In this document: positions 8,784 through 16,758 of the stretch, in pieces
How positions within the stretch are numbered: position 1 is the first letter of the stretch
How the letters are laid out: every line of letters begins with the position of its first letter
NCBI GenBank assembly: GCA_900539185.1
Contig: UQBG01000008.1
Coordinates: 53,911 to 117,910 of the forward strand
DNA length: 64,000 nt
Origin: an uncultured Clostridium sp.
Lineage (GTDB): Bacteria > Bacillota > Clostridia > Lachnospirales > Lachnospiraceae
Direction: 5' to 3'
Notes under the pieces: generated by a model
What the model was told of the DNA's origin: nothing
Seen by the model: the letters and a program-made list of their open reading frames with translations, nothing else
The model's database searches: none
Position numbers and translations under genes: made by a program

Positions 8784-8787
8784 TTCC

Positions 8788-9132
8788 TTATGTAAGTTCA
8801 AGACTAATCCGCAATGCAATATCCACCTGTTCCATAATATCTCCCTCCAGATGGCAGACCTTTTCCCGCAATCGTTTCTTATCAATCGTCCGAATCTGTT
8901 CTAACAGCACAATCGAATTCTTCACGATTTCACATCGTTTGCAGTCCAGTTCTATATGAGTCGGCAGCTTTGCCTTGGTCATCTTGCTGGTAATGGCTGC
9001 CACAATCACTGTGGAACTGTGACGATTTCCCGCCTCATTCTGGACTACCAGCACCGGCCGGACTCCCCCCTGCTCGGAGCCGACAACCGGTCGCAGATCT
9101 GCATAATAGATATCTCCACGTTTTATAATCAT
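8788..9132 (-). CDS. mazF: MazF/NdoA-type endoribonuclease
   Basis: A sequence-specific mRNA interferase of the PemK/MazF fold, 114 residues from the ATG at 9132. It begins MIIKRGDIYYADLRPVVGSEQ and contains GGVRPVLVVQNEAGN and TVIVAAITSK, matching the B. subtilis NdoA (EndoA) layout. The frame stays open to a GTG at 9195, but that codon has no ribosome binding site, while GGAGAG precedes the 9132 ATG. In B. subtilis the antitoxin gene lies between alr and the toxin. Here only 70 bases separate alr and mazF and they hold no antitoxin-sized frame, so the toxin appears orphaned at this locus. Confidence 0.93.
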   Translation of the reverse strand: MIIKRGDIYYADLRPVVGSEQGGVRPVLVVQNEAGNRHSSTVIVAAITSKMTKAKLPTHIELDCKRCEIVKNSIVLLEQIRTIDKKRLREKVCHLEGDIMEQVDIALRISLELT

Positions 9133-9202
9133 TCTTTCACTCTCCAGACATTCTTTCTTACCTAAAGTATTTCCAAAGTTATCCGGAGTATACACGTATT
9201 AT

Positions 9203-10384
9203 CTATTCAAACCATTCATACGGCTCTTCTGCCAGATAGTCCAGCACCCCGGCTACCTTTCCATGCCAGGTATAGATCCTTGGTACCCGTCTGGTCAATC
9301 CGCAAACAAACTCATAATTAAAGCTGGCACTGGCATTTGCAAGCTCTTCTACCGGCAGCCATGCATTGCCATCCCGTCCGAACAGTGTTGCCATATCACC
9401 CACTTTTACATTCGGAACATCTGTAACATCTACCATAAACTGATCCATGCAGACTCTTCCTATGATCGGTGCAGATATACCATGGATCAACACTCTGCCC
9501 TGATTTGACAGTGCGCGCTTATAACCATCTGCATAACCGGTCGGTATGGTTGCTACTTTTGTTTCCCTCGTGGTCGTATAGGTCCATCCATATCCGATGC
9601 CCTCACCGGCCGGCAAGGTCTTCACATGGGTAATGCGGCTTCGCAATGCCATCGCCGGTCTTAAATCTGCCGTATCCTTCTCCACCTCTTCGGATGGATA
9701 CAATCCGTAAGTACTGATTCCGGAACGTACCATATCCAGTTCCAGATCTCCGGCTTCCATAATTGCGGCACTATTGGCTGCATGCCGAATCGGGAACCGG
9801 ATGCCCTCATTCTCCAGTACCCCCAGCATATATCGGAATTGATTTAACTGATATTCAAACGCTTCCTTATTCTTTTCATCCGCCTTTGCAAAATGTGTAA
9901 AGATCCCCTCCAGCTCCAGTCCGGGCAAAGCGGCGATCTTCTTAATATCTTCCACTGCCTGCTCATTGCATGGAAAGCCGATTCTGTGCATACCGGTATC
10001 CAGCTTAATATGTACCTTTGCGGTCTGCTGCATCGCCTGTGCCGTTTCTGACAGCTTTTTAGCATCCTCCAGTCGATAGATATTAATCGTGATCTGATGT
10101 CGGATCAGATCCTCAAACTCCTCCGGCACACAGGTACCTAAGATCAGAATCGGTGTCTGAATTCCATATCTTCGCAGCTCCTCCGCCTCTTCCAGATGAG
10201 CTACTGCATAATAGTCAACTTCATCCTCCAGTGCCTTTGCCACCGCTACCGCACCATGTCCGTACGCGTCTGCCTTGATCACTGCCAAAAGCAGGGTATC
10301 CGGACGAATATGCTTTCTCATTTCTATTATATTGTGATAAATAGCGTCTAAGTCCACCTCAGCCTGTACATTATAATACTTCAT
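9203..10384 (-). CDS. alr: Alanine racemase
   Basis: A PLP enzyme that interconverts L- and D-alanine for peptidoglycan. From the ATG at 10384 it has 393 residues. The PLP lysine lies in AVIKADAYGHGA (about residue 37), and the RSGISTYGLYP and MDQFMVD segments of the fold-III barrel and C-terminal domain are present. A TTG two codons earlier is also open, but it sits only three bases after AGGAGG, so the ATG is preferred. It is the middle gene of nnr-alr-mazF, 18 bases after nnr. Confidence 0.96.
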   Translation of the reverse strand: MKYYNVQAEVDLDAIYHNIIEMRKHIRPDTLLLAVIKADAYGHGAVAVAKALEDEVDYYAVAHLEEAEELRRYGIQTPILILGTCVPEEFEDLIRHQITINIYRLEDAKKLSETAQAMQQTAKVHIKLDTGMHRIGFPCNEQAVEDIKKIAALPGLELEGIFTHFAKADEKNKEAFEYQLNQFRYMLGVLENEGIRFPIRHAANSAAIMEAGDLELDMVRSGISTYGLYPSEEVEKDTADLRPAMALRSRITHVKTLPAGEGIGYGWTYTTTRETKVATIPTGYADGYKRALSNQGRVLIHGISAPIIGRVCMDQFMVDVTDVPNVKVGDMATLFGRDGNAWLPVEELANASASFNYEFVCGLTRRVPRIYTWHGKVAGVLDYLAEEPYEWFE

Positions 10385-10402
10385 TCTCAAATTCCTCCTA
10401 AT

Positions 10403-11935
10403 CTATAGCAATACTTCTTCCAAACCCAGAATGATATCTCCGGCCAGCATTCCGCGATGTCCCTTCTTTTCTGCCGCCGCGTCACCTGCCAGTCCATGGA
10501 TATATACCCCCGTTCTGGCCGCCTCTGCAAGTGAAAGTCCCTGAACCAGAAAGGATGCTATTATGCCGGTCAACGCATCACCGGATCCTCCCGTTGCCAT
10601 ACCATCATTGCCGGATAAATTTATATAACACTGTGTTTCACCAGATACTGCCACAACGGTTCTGGCATCCTTTAGAACACAGACTGCTTCTTTTTCATCT
10701 GCAAACTCCTGTGCATACTTCCATGGTGCCTGCTTGAGCTGTGAAACCGGTACTCCACTCAGTCGTTCCATTTCCTTCATATGCGGAGTCAGAATCATTC
10801 CCGCCTTACCGATTCTCAGCTGCAAAAGCTCCGGCATCTCAGAACAATTCGTGATCGCATCTGCATCTACGATCAATGGCCGATCCGACTCCAGTGCTGT
10901 CCGGGTCAGTGCATGCCCGATCTCTCCGGTACCGATTCCCGGCCCGATTACGATAGCGTCTGCCCATCCTTCCGCCTTCTTTAATAAACGGACGGCTTCT
11001 TCTTGATTTGAATACACCTGCAGAAGTGCTTCCGGCAGCCGTTCCTGTATCGCTTCCCGATTATTTTGATGAGTAATAATCTCTACCAGTCCGCAGCCGG
11101 AACGATAGGCTGCTTCTGCACTCAGGAGTGCTGCCCCGCATATCGATTCACTTCCTGCTACCACTGTAACCTTACCAAAGGTTCCCTTATTCCCACTTCG
11201 GTTTCGTTCCGGCAGATACCGCCACTGGTCTCCGTCCTCATAAGCATAACATACAGGGCTTCCATATGACACCGCCTGTGCCGGGAACCCAATATCTGCC
11301 AAAACCAGATCTCCGCAGTATTCCGGTCCTTTTCCTATCAGTTGTCCTGTCTTCTCACATCCAAAAGTTACGGTTACATCCGCCCGAAAGCCGATGCCGT
11401 ATACATGTCCGTCTGTACTATCGATTCCGGATGGTATATCAATGGCGCATTTGAGTCCGCCCAGTTCATTCATACACCGGATCACTTCTCTTTGCGGAGA
11501 TCGGATCTCCCGATGTAATCCCACCCCAAAGATGCCATCTATGATCACATCGTATCGTGGCTGTTTCCACATCTGCAGATCCGTTTCTGTCACTCCCTGA
11601 TGAACCTGAATCTCCAGCCGTTCCAGAATCTGCTTTTGCCAGCGGTACTGATCGGTCTCATGTGTCACGCCTCCGATCTGCCAGACATCGGTATCATAGC
11701 CGTAGCCATTTAAGATTCTGGCAACCGCCAGTCCATCGCCACCGTTATTTCCGCCTTCTGTCACGATCAGGATCCGCGGCTGCCCGGTAAGCTCCAGCTC
11801 CTCAAGGTACGCAGAGACAATCTGCGCAACGGAAAGAGCCGCCCGTTCCATCAGAACCATAGACGGAATCTCCAGTTCATTTATCGTATAGGCATCGATT
11901 GCCTGCATTTGCGTTCCTGTTGTTATATATCGCAT
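10403..11935 (-). CDS. nnr: Bifunctional NAD(P)H-hydrate epimerase / dehydratase
   Basis: Repairs damaged NAD(P)H hydrates. The N-terminal YjeF/NnrE epimerase domain (about 1-215) shows GGNNGGDGLAVARIL and AIDIPSGIDSTDG. The C-terminal ribokinase-fold NnrD dehydratase (about 225-510) shows GKVTVVAGS, IGPGIGTGE, LTPHMKEMERL and the NDGMATGGSGDALTGIIA motif. The length of 510 residues is normal for the fused form. It starts behind GGGAGG and heads the nnr-alr-mazF operon. Its promoter overlaps that of the divergent ABC-F gene. Confidence 0.96.
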   Translation of the reverse strand: MRYITTGTQMQAIDAYTINELEIPSMVLMERAALSVAQIVSAYLEELELTGQPRILIVTEGGNNGGDGLAVARILNGYGYDTDVWQIGGVTHETDQYRWQKQILERLEIQVHQGVTETDLQMWKQPRYDVIIDGIFGVGLHREIRSPQREVIRCMNELGGLKCAIDIPSGIDSTDGHVYGIGFRADVTVTFGCEKTGQLIGKGPEYCGDLVLADIGFPAQAVSYGSPVCYAYEDGDQWRYLPERNRSGNKGTFGKVTVVAGSESICGAALLSAEAAYRSGCGLVEIITHQNNREAIQERLPEALLQVYSNQEEAVRLLKKAEGWADAIVIGPGIGTGEIGHALTRTALESDRPLIVDADAITNCSEMPELLQLRIGKAGMILTPHMKEMERLSGVPVSQLKQAPWKYAQEFADEKEAVCVLKDARTVVAVSGETQCYINLSGNDGMATGGSGDALTGIIASFLVQGLSLAEAARTGVYIHGLAGDAAAEKKGHRGMLAGDIILGLEEVLL

Positions 11936-11979
11936 ATCTTACAGCCTCCCTGCTATAGAGAAATGTCATTATCCTACTC

Positions 11980-12008
11980 ATCATAGTCTTATCAATGGCA
12001 TTTGTCAA
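11980..12008 (-). promoter_or_regulatory. Promoter of nnr-alr-mazF
   Basis: TTGACA (12008-12003), a 17-base spacer, and TATGAT (11985-11980). Its -35 shares five base pairs with the -35 of the divergent ABC-F promoter. Confidence 0.85.
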
Positions 12009-12030
12009 AGGGGATATATTATGGTATGAT
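12002..12030 (+). promoter_or_regulatory. Promoter of the ABC-F gene
   Basis: TTGTCA (12002-12007), a 17-base spacer, and TATGAT (12025-12030). The start is expected near 12037, which rules out the upstream in-frame ATG at 11995 and supports translation from 12061. Confidence 0.8.
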
Positions 12031-12060
12031 TTCTTATTATATCTATGGAGGATCATACCA

Positions 12061-13995
12061 ATGATACTGGCATGTCAGAATATCAGTAAGTCCTTTGGCA
12101 TCAAGGATGTCTTAAAGGACGTTCAATTTCATATAGAAGAACGGGAAAAGGTAGCCCTGGTCGGCATAAACGGAGCCGGCAAATCTACACTTCTGAAGAT
12201 TATTATGGGTGAGGAAGCTCCGGACTCCGGGCAGGTAATTCTGGGCAAGGATAAAACCATCGGATACCTGGCTCAGCAGCAGGAACATTCCTATCAGCAT
12301 ACCATTTACGAGGAAATGCTGTCCGTAAAACAGCATATCATAGAACTCGATCAGAAGATTCGGGAGACCGAAGCTGCCATGAAACATGCAGAGGGTGAAG
12401 CACTGGAAGCTCTTCTGAATACTTACACACGGTTAAACCATACATTTGAACAGGAAAACGGATATGCCTATAAGAGTGAAATCAATGGCGTATTAAAAGG
12501 TCTGGGCTTCACCGAAGGAGATTATGACACCCGGATCTCTACACTGTCCGGCGGTCAGAAAACCCGTGTAGCCTTGGGCCGTCTTCTGCTCAGCCGGCCG
12601 GATATCATCCTCTTGGATGAGCCAACCAACCATCTGGATATGAGTTCGATTGCCTGGCTGGAGGGATATCTGAACAACTATGGCGGAGCCGTACTGATCG
12701 TTTCTCACGATCGATACTTTCTGGACCGCATCGTTACAAAGGTGGTCGAACTGGAATTCGGCGTCAGCCGCGTATATAACGGAAACTATAGCTGGTATGC
12801 TGCACGAAGAGAGGAAATACGTGCCAGCGAGATGAAAGCCTACTTAAATCAACAGGCAGATATCCGTCATCAGGAGGAGGTCATCGCAAAGCTAAAGTCC
12901 TTCAATCGTGAAAAATCTATCAAGCGGGCAGAAAGCCGCGAAAAGATGTTAAACCGTATAGAAGTTCTGGATAAACCACAGGAGGTTCATGATGCCATGA
13001 AGATCCGTCTGGAACCGGAGGTCGAAAGCGGAAATGATGTTCTTCTGGTGGAACACCTGTCAAAAGCCTTTGGCTCGCATGTCCTGTTTGAGGACATTAC
13101 CATCGATATTAAACGCGGGGAACGCGTCGCACTGATCGGCAATAACGGAACCGGAAAGACTACGATCCTAAAGATCATAAACAAATACGTTCCGAAAGAT
13201 ACCGGTCGAATCGTTTTAGGTTCCCGTGTAAAGATCGGCTACTACGATCAGGAGCATCAGGTGCTTTCTCCGGAGAAGACCATCTTTCAGGAAATTTCGG
13301 ACGCCTATCCGTCACTTACAAATACCAGAATCCGAAATGTACTTGCAGCCTTTCTTTTTACCGGCGATGATGTATTCAAAAAAATCGAGGATCTAAGTGG
13401 TGGTGAACGCGGACGTGTTTCTCTGGCAAAGCTTATGCTCTCCTCTGCCAATCTTCTGATTCTGGATGAGCCGACAAACCATCTGGATATCACGTCAAAG
13501 GAGATTCTGGAGTCTGCTCTGCGCAGCTATACCGGAACGGTATTCTATGTATCGCACGACCGATACTTTATCAACAAGACCGCAACCCGGATCCTAGATC
13601 TGACGGGTGGTCATCTGAATGAATATAAAGGAAACTATGACTATTATCTGGAGAAAAAAGAGCTGGTAGAACAGCTATATGAACAGGGACATTCCGGCAC
13701 TTCCACCGCCACCGCTTCTGCTCCGACCGATTCCACTCCTTCCTCTGAGTCCAAACTGGACTGGAAGGCACAGAAGGAAGAACAGGCACGACAGAGAAAA
13801 CGTGAAAATGATCTGAAGAAGCTGGAAGCCCGAATCGAGCAGCTCGAAACCCTCTGTCAACAGCTATCCGATGAGATGTGCCGGCCGGAGATTTCTACCG
13901 ATGCCGCACGCTGTATGGAACTGGCAAAGCAAAAAGAAGAAGCGGAAACCACGTTAGAAGATCTGTATACCCAATGGGAAACCGCTGCGGAATAA
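12061..13995 (+). CDS. ABC-F family ATPase (ribosome-associated type)
   Basis: A soluble protein with two ABC ATPase domains and no membrane segment, 644 residues. Domain 1 shows GINGAGKST, LSGGQKTR and LLDEPTNHLD. A charged helical P-site-tether-type linker follows, and domain 2 shows GNNGTGKTT, LSGGERGR and LDEPTNHLD. The C-terminus is a Ser/Thr-rich stretch and then a coiled coil (about 570-640), as in Uup/YdiF-type members. ABC-F proteins act on the ribosome, either as housekeeping factors or as antibiotic-protection proteins. The sequence looks like the housekeeping branch, but this cannot be settled by eye. ATG 12061 has GGAGG eight bases upstream. Confidence 0.93.
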   Translation: MILACQNISKSFGIKDVLKDVQFHIEEREKVALVGINGAGKSTLLKIIMGEEAPDSGQVILGKDKTIGYLAQQQEHSYQHTIYEEMLSVKQHIIELDQKIRETEAAMKHAEGEALEALLNTYTRLNHTFEQENGYAYKSEINGVLKGLGFTEGDYDTRISTLSGGQKTRVALGRLLLSRPDIILLDEPTNHLDMSSIAWLEGYLNNYGGAVLIVSHDRYFLDRIVTKVVELEFGVSRVYNGNYSWYAARREEIRASEMKAYLNQQADIRHQEEVIAKLKSFNREKSIKRAESREKMLNRIEVLDKPQEVHDAMKIRLEPEVESGNDVLLVEHLSKAFGSHVLFEDITIDIKRGERVALIGNNGTGKTTILKIINKYVPKDTGRIVLGSRVKIGYYDQEHQVLSPEKTIFQEISDAYPSLTNTRIRNVLAAFLFTGDDVFKKIEDLSGGERGRVSLAKLMLSSANLLILDEPTNHLDITSKEILESALRSYTGTVFYVSHDRYFINKTATRILDLTGGHLNEYKGNYDYYLEKKELVEQLYEQGHSGTSTATASAPTDSTPSSESKLDWKAQKEEQARQRKRENDLKKLEARIEQLETLCQQLSDEMCRPEISTDAARCMELAKQKEEAETTLEDLYTQWETAAE

Positions 13996-14038
13996 ACCTA
14001 CGGATACACACATTCTCTGCACGACTCCTCATTATACC

Positions 14039-14091
14039 AAAACGGATGCATACCATATCGTTCCAAAGAAATGGTATGCATCCGTTTTTAT
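14039..14091 (+). terminator. Strong bidirectional terminator between the ABC-F gene and icd
   Basis: An 18-bp inverted repeat (AAAACGGATGCATACCAT and its complement) surrounds a 14-base loop, with TTTTTA on the plus side and an A/T-rich flank on the other. It separates two convergent genes. Confidence 0.93.
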
Positions 14092-14116
14092 TCTCGTACT
14101 CTTATATTACATCTTT

Positions 14117-15328
14117 CTACTGAAGCTTCTGCTCTAATGTCTCACGAATCGCCTTTATAAAGCCTTCGCTTGAAAGTGCTGTCGGATTCGGAATGGAAGT
14201 AATCAGTGCCAGATCCTTTGTCATCTTACCGGACTCAATCGTCTCAAGGGTCGCTGCCTCAAGTGCATCCGCAAATTTGCCAAGCTCCGGAAGCTGATCC
14301 ATCTCTCCACGCTTTCTTAATGCACCTGTCCATGCAAAGATCGTTGCTACAGAGTTTGTAGATGTCTCTTCACCCTTTAAGTGCTTATAATAATGTCTCT
14401 GAACCGTACCATGTGCAGCCTCATACTCGTAGTATCCTTCCGGCGATACCAGTACGGATGTCATCATTGCCAGGGAACCAAAAGCACTGGATACCATATC
14501 ACTCATAACATCACCATCATAGTTCTTACATGCCCAGATAAATCCGCCCTTTGCCTTCATAACACGAGCAACCGCATCATCGATCAATGTATAGAAGTAT
14601 TCAATACCGGCTGCCTTGAACTTCTCATCGTACTCTGCATCGTAGATTTCCTGAAAAATATCCTTGAATCTATGGTCATACTTCTTTGAAATCGTATCCT
14701 TTGTGGCAAACCACAGATCCTGCTTTGTATCCAATGCGTAGTTAAAGCAACATCTTGCAAAGCTCTCAATCGACTTATCTGTATTATGAATACCCTGAAT
14801 AATACCGGCTCCCGTAAAGTTATGGATGGTTTCCCGGATCTCCGTTCCGTCCTCACCGGTAAATACCAGTTCTGCCTTCCCGGCTCCCGGAACACGGATC
14901 TCAGAATTCTTATAAACGTCTCCGTATGCATGTCTGGCCAGTGTGATCGGCTTCTCCCAGTTCTTTACACATGGCTCGATTCCCTTTACTACGATTGGTG
15001 CACGGAATACCGTTCCATCCAGTGCAGCCCGGATCGTACCATTTGGGCTCTTCCACATTTCCTTCAGATTATACTCTGTCATACGTGCTGCATTTGGTGT
15101 GATCGTTGCACACTTAACTGCCACACCATACTTCTTGGTAGCCTCGGCAGAATCAATCGTTACCTGATCGTTCGTCTCATTTCTATATTCCAGCCCCAGA
15201 TCATAATACTCTGTCTTCAGATCTATGTATGGAAGCAGGAGTTCATCCTTTATCATCTTCCATAATATTCTGGTCATCTCATCGCCGTCCATCTCGACCA
15301 ATGGTGTGGTCATCTTAATCTTTTCCAT
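14117..15328 (-). CDS. icd: NADP-dependent isocitrate dehydrogenase
   Basis: Oxidises isocitrate to 2-oxoglutarate and CO2. At 403 residues it matches the eukaryote-like homodimeric NADP-IDH class (MDGDEMTRILWKMIKDEL start, NAARMTEYNLKEMWKSPNGTIR substrate segment split around residues 82-103, DDAVARVMKAKGGFIWACKNYDGD region). The start is behind AGGAGG. With the aconitase at 22748-25039 it could supply 2-oxoglutarate for glutamate synthesis, but no citrate synthase gene is in the window. It has its own promoter and ends at the shared terminator. Confidence 0.97.
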   Translation of the reverse strand: MEKIKMTTPLVEMDGDEMTRILWKMIKDELLLPYIDLKTEYYDLGLEYRNETNDQVTIDSAEATKKYGVAVKCATITPNAARMTEYNLKEMWKSPNGTIRAALDGTVFRAPIVVKGIEPCVKNWEKPITLARHAYGDVYKNSEIRVPGAGKAELVFTGEDGTEIRETIHNFTGAGIIQGIHNTDKSIESFARCCFNYALDTKQDLWFATKDTISKKYDHRFKDIFQEIYDAEYDEKFKAAGIEYFYTLIDDAVARVMKAKGGFIWACKNYDGDVMSDMVSSAFGSLAMMTSVLVSPEGYYEYEAAHGTVQRHYYKHLKGEETSTNSVATIFAWTGALRKRGEMDQLPELGKFADALEAATLETIESGKMTKDLALITSIPNPTALSSEGFIKAIRETLEQKLQ

Positions 15329-15368
15329 GCTTGCTCCTCCTGTTGTTCTTATGCCTATCTAGTCCCAT

Positions 15369-15397
15369 ATTTTACGCATTGAACGCTTATTTGTCAA
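15369..15397 (-). promoter_or_regulatory. Promoter of icd
   Basis: TTGACA (15397-15392), a 17-base spacer, and TAAAAT (15374-15369). It lies directly after the stop of the small membrane gene at 15406-15585. Confidence 0.8.
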
Positions 15398-15405
15398 ATA
15401 CTCCT

Positions 15406-15585
15406 TTATTTATCCTCATCCCGGTACGAATCATCCCGTTCGGAATCATCGCCGGATCGTTTTCCCATAACGATCATAGCTACCAAAATCACGATTGATA
15501 CAATCAGAATCACTGCTGCGATCCATGGTCGGAATCCATCTCCGGTAACCGGAACGCCTGCTAACGCATATATCATCCCGCTCAT
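15406..15585 (-). CDS. 59-residue single-span membrane protein with a sorting-signal-like layout
   Basis: A short gene of 59 codons. Its ATG overlaps the stop of the upstream gene as ATGA (15585-15582), which suggests translational coupling. Residues 1-18 are a short N-terminus that includes GVPVTGDGF. One hydrophobic span follows (about 20-41, WIAAVILIVSIVILVAMIVM), then GKR and a very polar tail rich in Asp, Glu, Ser and Arg. The order PxTGD, hydrophobic span, basic residues resembles an LPXTG-type wall-sorting signal with no ectodomain in front of it. The function is not recognised. No N-terminal signal peptide is visible, so the sortase idea is only a layout similarity. Confidence 0.7.
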   Translation of the reverse strand: MSGMIYALAGVPVTGDGFRPWIAAVILIVSIVILVAMIVMGKRSGDDSERDDSYRDEDK

Positions 15586-16718
15586 CTTCTCTCTCCTTTC
15601 TCCTGTCTTCCCTGCTCCCGGTACTGCCGGTAATACTCTATATATTCCTGTGTTATCATTTTATTCTGATATAGTGCCTGAAGAGTAGACTCATATTCCC
15701 TTTCGGATGCCTCAGAGACTGCCAGTTTCTGAAGATTCTCATTTACAGCCTCCTGATAGTCCTTTACCCCGATCACCTGATTTTGCAACAGTATGCTCTG
15801 CTTATAGATTTCTTTTAAGAATCCATTATACCGGACATCCCTGGTCACTCCGTCATCCACCTGAAACTCCGGCTGTAACAGTTCCAATATTGCACGCACG
15901 GATGTATTCGTCAGCAGAATTCCGTCTCCCAGCTCAAACAGATTCTTATAGATCACCGGATGTCCATCCTTTACTCCCTGCCGATAAGTCGGCAGATATG
16001 CAGAAAAGACGGTCTTTACCGGTGACTCCTTCCGAAACTGCATATATTCCTTCTTTGCCTGACATATAACTCCTTTATGATATTTCAAAATGGTCAACCG
16101 ATTCATCGGTATGGTCAGATCCTGCGTCTTGTCTCCCAACACCAAAATGTGGATCTGGCTCCTCTGCCGCCAGATATAAGCAGGCTGCTGATAAATTCCC
16201 TTCTTCTCCCACGCATCAATTATAATGCATTTATAGTCCTTCCGGATCTTATATTTATAGAATACCTGTTTGATTTTTTTCTCGTCATACTGAAGCAGGC
16301 TGTCCTCTTTTTTTTCAACTTCTATTTCAACTTCTTTCTCTTTTTGTTTTTTCCGTTTCTTCGTTTGCTGTCTGCGTTTCTTTTTGCCCTGCTGCTTTTC
16401 TTCCTGTCGTTTTTCTTCCGACTGTTTTTCTGTATTCGGTTCAGGCATTTCCCTGCTATCTGCTACGACACCCGTCTCGTTTGCCGTCTCTTCTTCATCG
16501 GTTAGTGGTTCCACATCCGATTCTTCGATATTATAATTCAGGATCAAAGCTATTCCTGCAATCACGCATGCCACACCAAGCAGAAAGAACCACATGTTAT
16601 TGATACAAAAAGAAGCAATTACGAATCCTATTCCAGTCAATATACAGACTGGGATCCCGATTACATATAATCTTGTAAGCCCGTTTCCATATCTTAGACC
16701 AGTCCAGAATCTCTTCAT
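15582..16718 (-). CDS. Hypothetical membrane protein with charged linker
   Basis: 378 residues with a family I do not recognise. Two hydrophobic spans lie near the N-terminus (about 17-37 and 42-60). An acidic stretch and then an extremely basic Lys/Arg/Gln-rich linker (about 95-135) follow. The C-terminal globular-looking part (about 145-378) has mixed charge and no obvious catalytic motif. It starts behind GGAGAAG, 40 bases after the hydrogenase, and its stop overlaps the start of the 59-residue membrane gene. The three genes look like one operon, so a membrane role linked to the hydrogenase is possible but not shown. Confidence 0.75.
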   Translation of the reverse strand: MKRFWTGLRYGNGLTRLYVIGIPVCILTGIGFVIASFCINNMWFFLLGVACVIAGIALILNYNIEESDVEPLTDEEETANETGVVADSREMPEPNTEKQSEEKRQEEKQQGKKKRRQQTKKRKKQKEKEVEIEVEKKEDSLLQYDEKKIKQVFYKYKIRKDYKCIIIDAWEKKGIYQQPAYIWRQRSQIHILVLGDKTQDLTIPMNRLTILKYHKGVICQAKKEYMQFRKESPVKTVFSAYLPTYRQGVKDGHPVIYKNLFELGDGILLTNTSVRAILELLQPEFQVDDGVTRDVRYNGFLKEIYKQSILLQNQVIGVKDYQEAVNENLQKLAVSEASEREYESTLQALYQNKMITQEYIEYYRQYREQGRQEKGERR

Positions 16719-16758
16719 TGCTTCTTCTCCTGCCTGCTTTCTTCTTTATGTCCTGCTT

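Noticed and set aside
9133..9195. N-terminal extension of mazF or a hidden antitoxin
   Set aside because: The GTG at 9195 has no ribosome binding site and the sequence is in frame with mazF, not a separate gene.
11995..12060. Upstream in-frame ATG of the ABC-F gene
   Set aside because: The promoter -35 and -10 lie downstream of it, and GGAGG fits the ATG at 12061.
16300..16400. Homopolymer-rich stretch inside the membrane protein gene
   Set aside because: It is the Lys/Arg-rich linker read on the other strand; the frame is intact.
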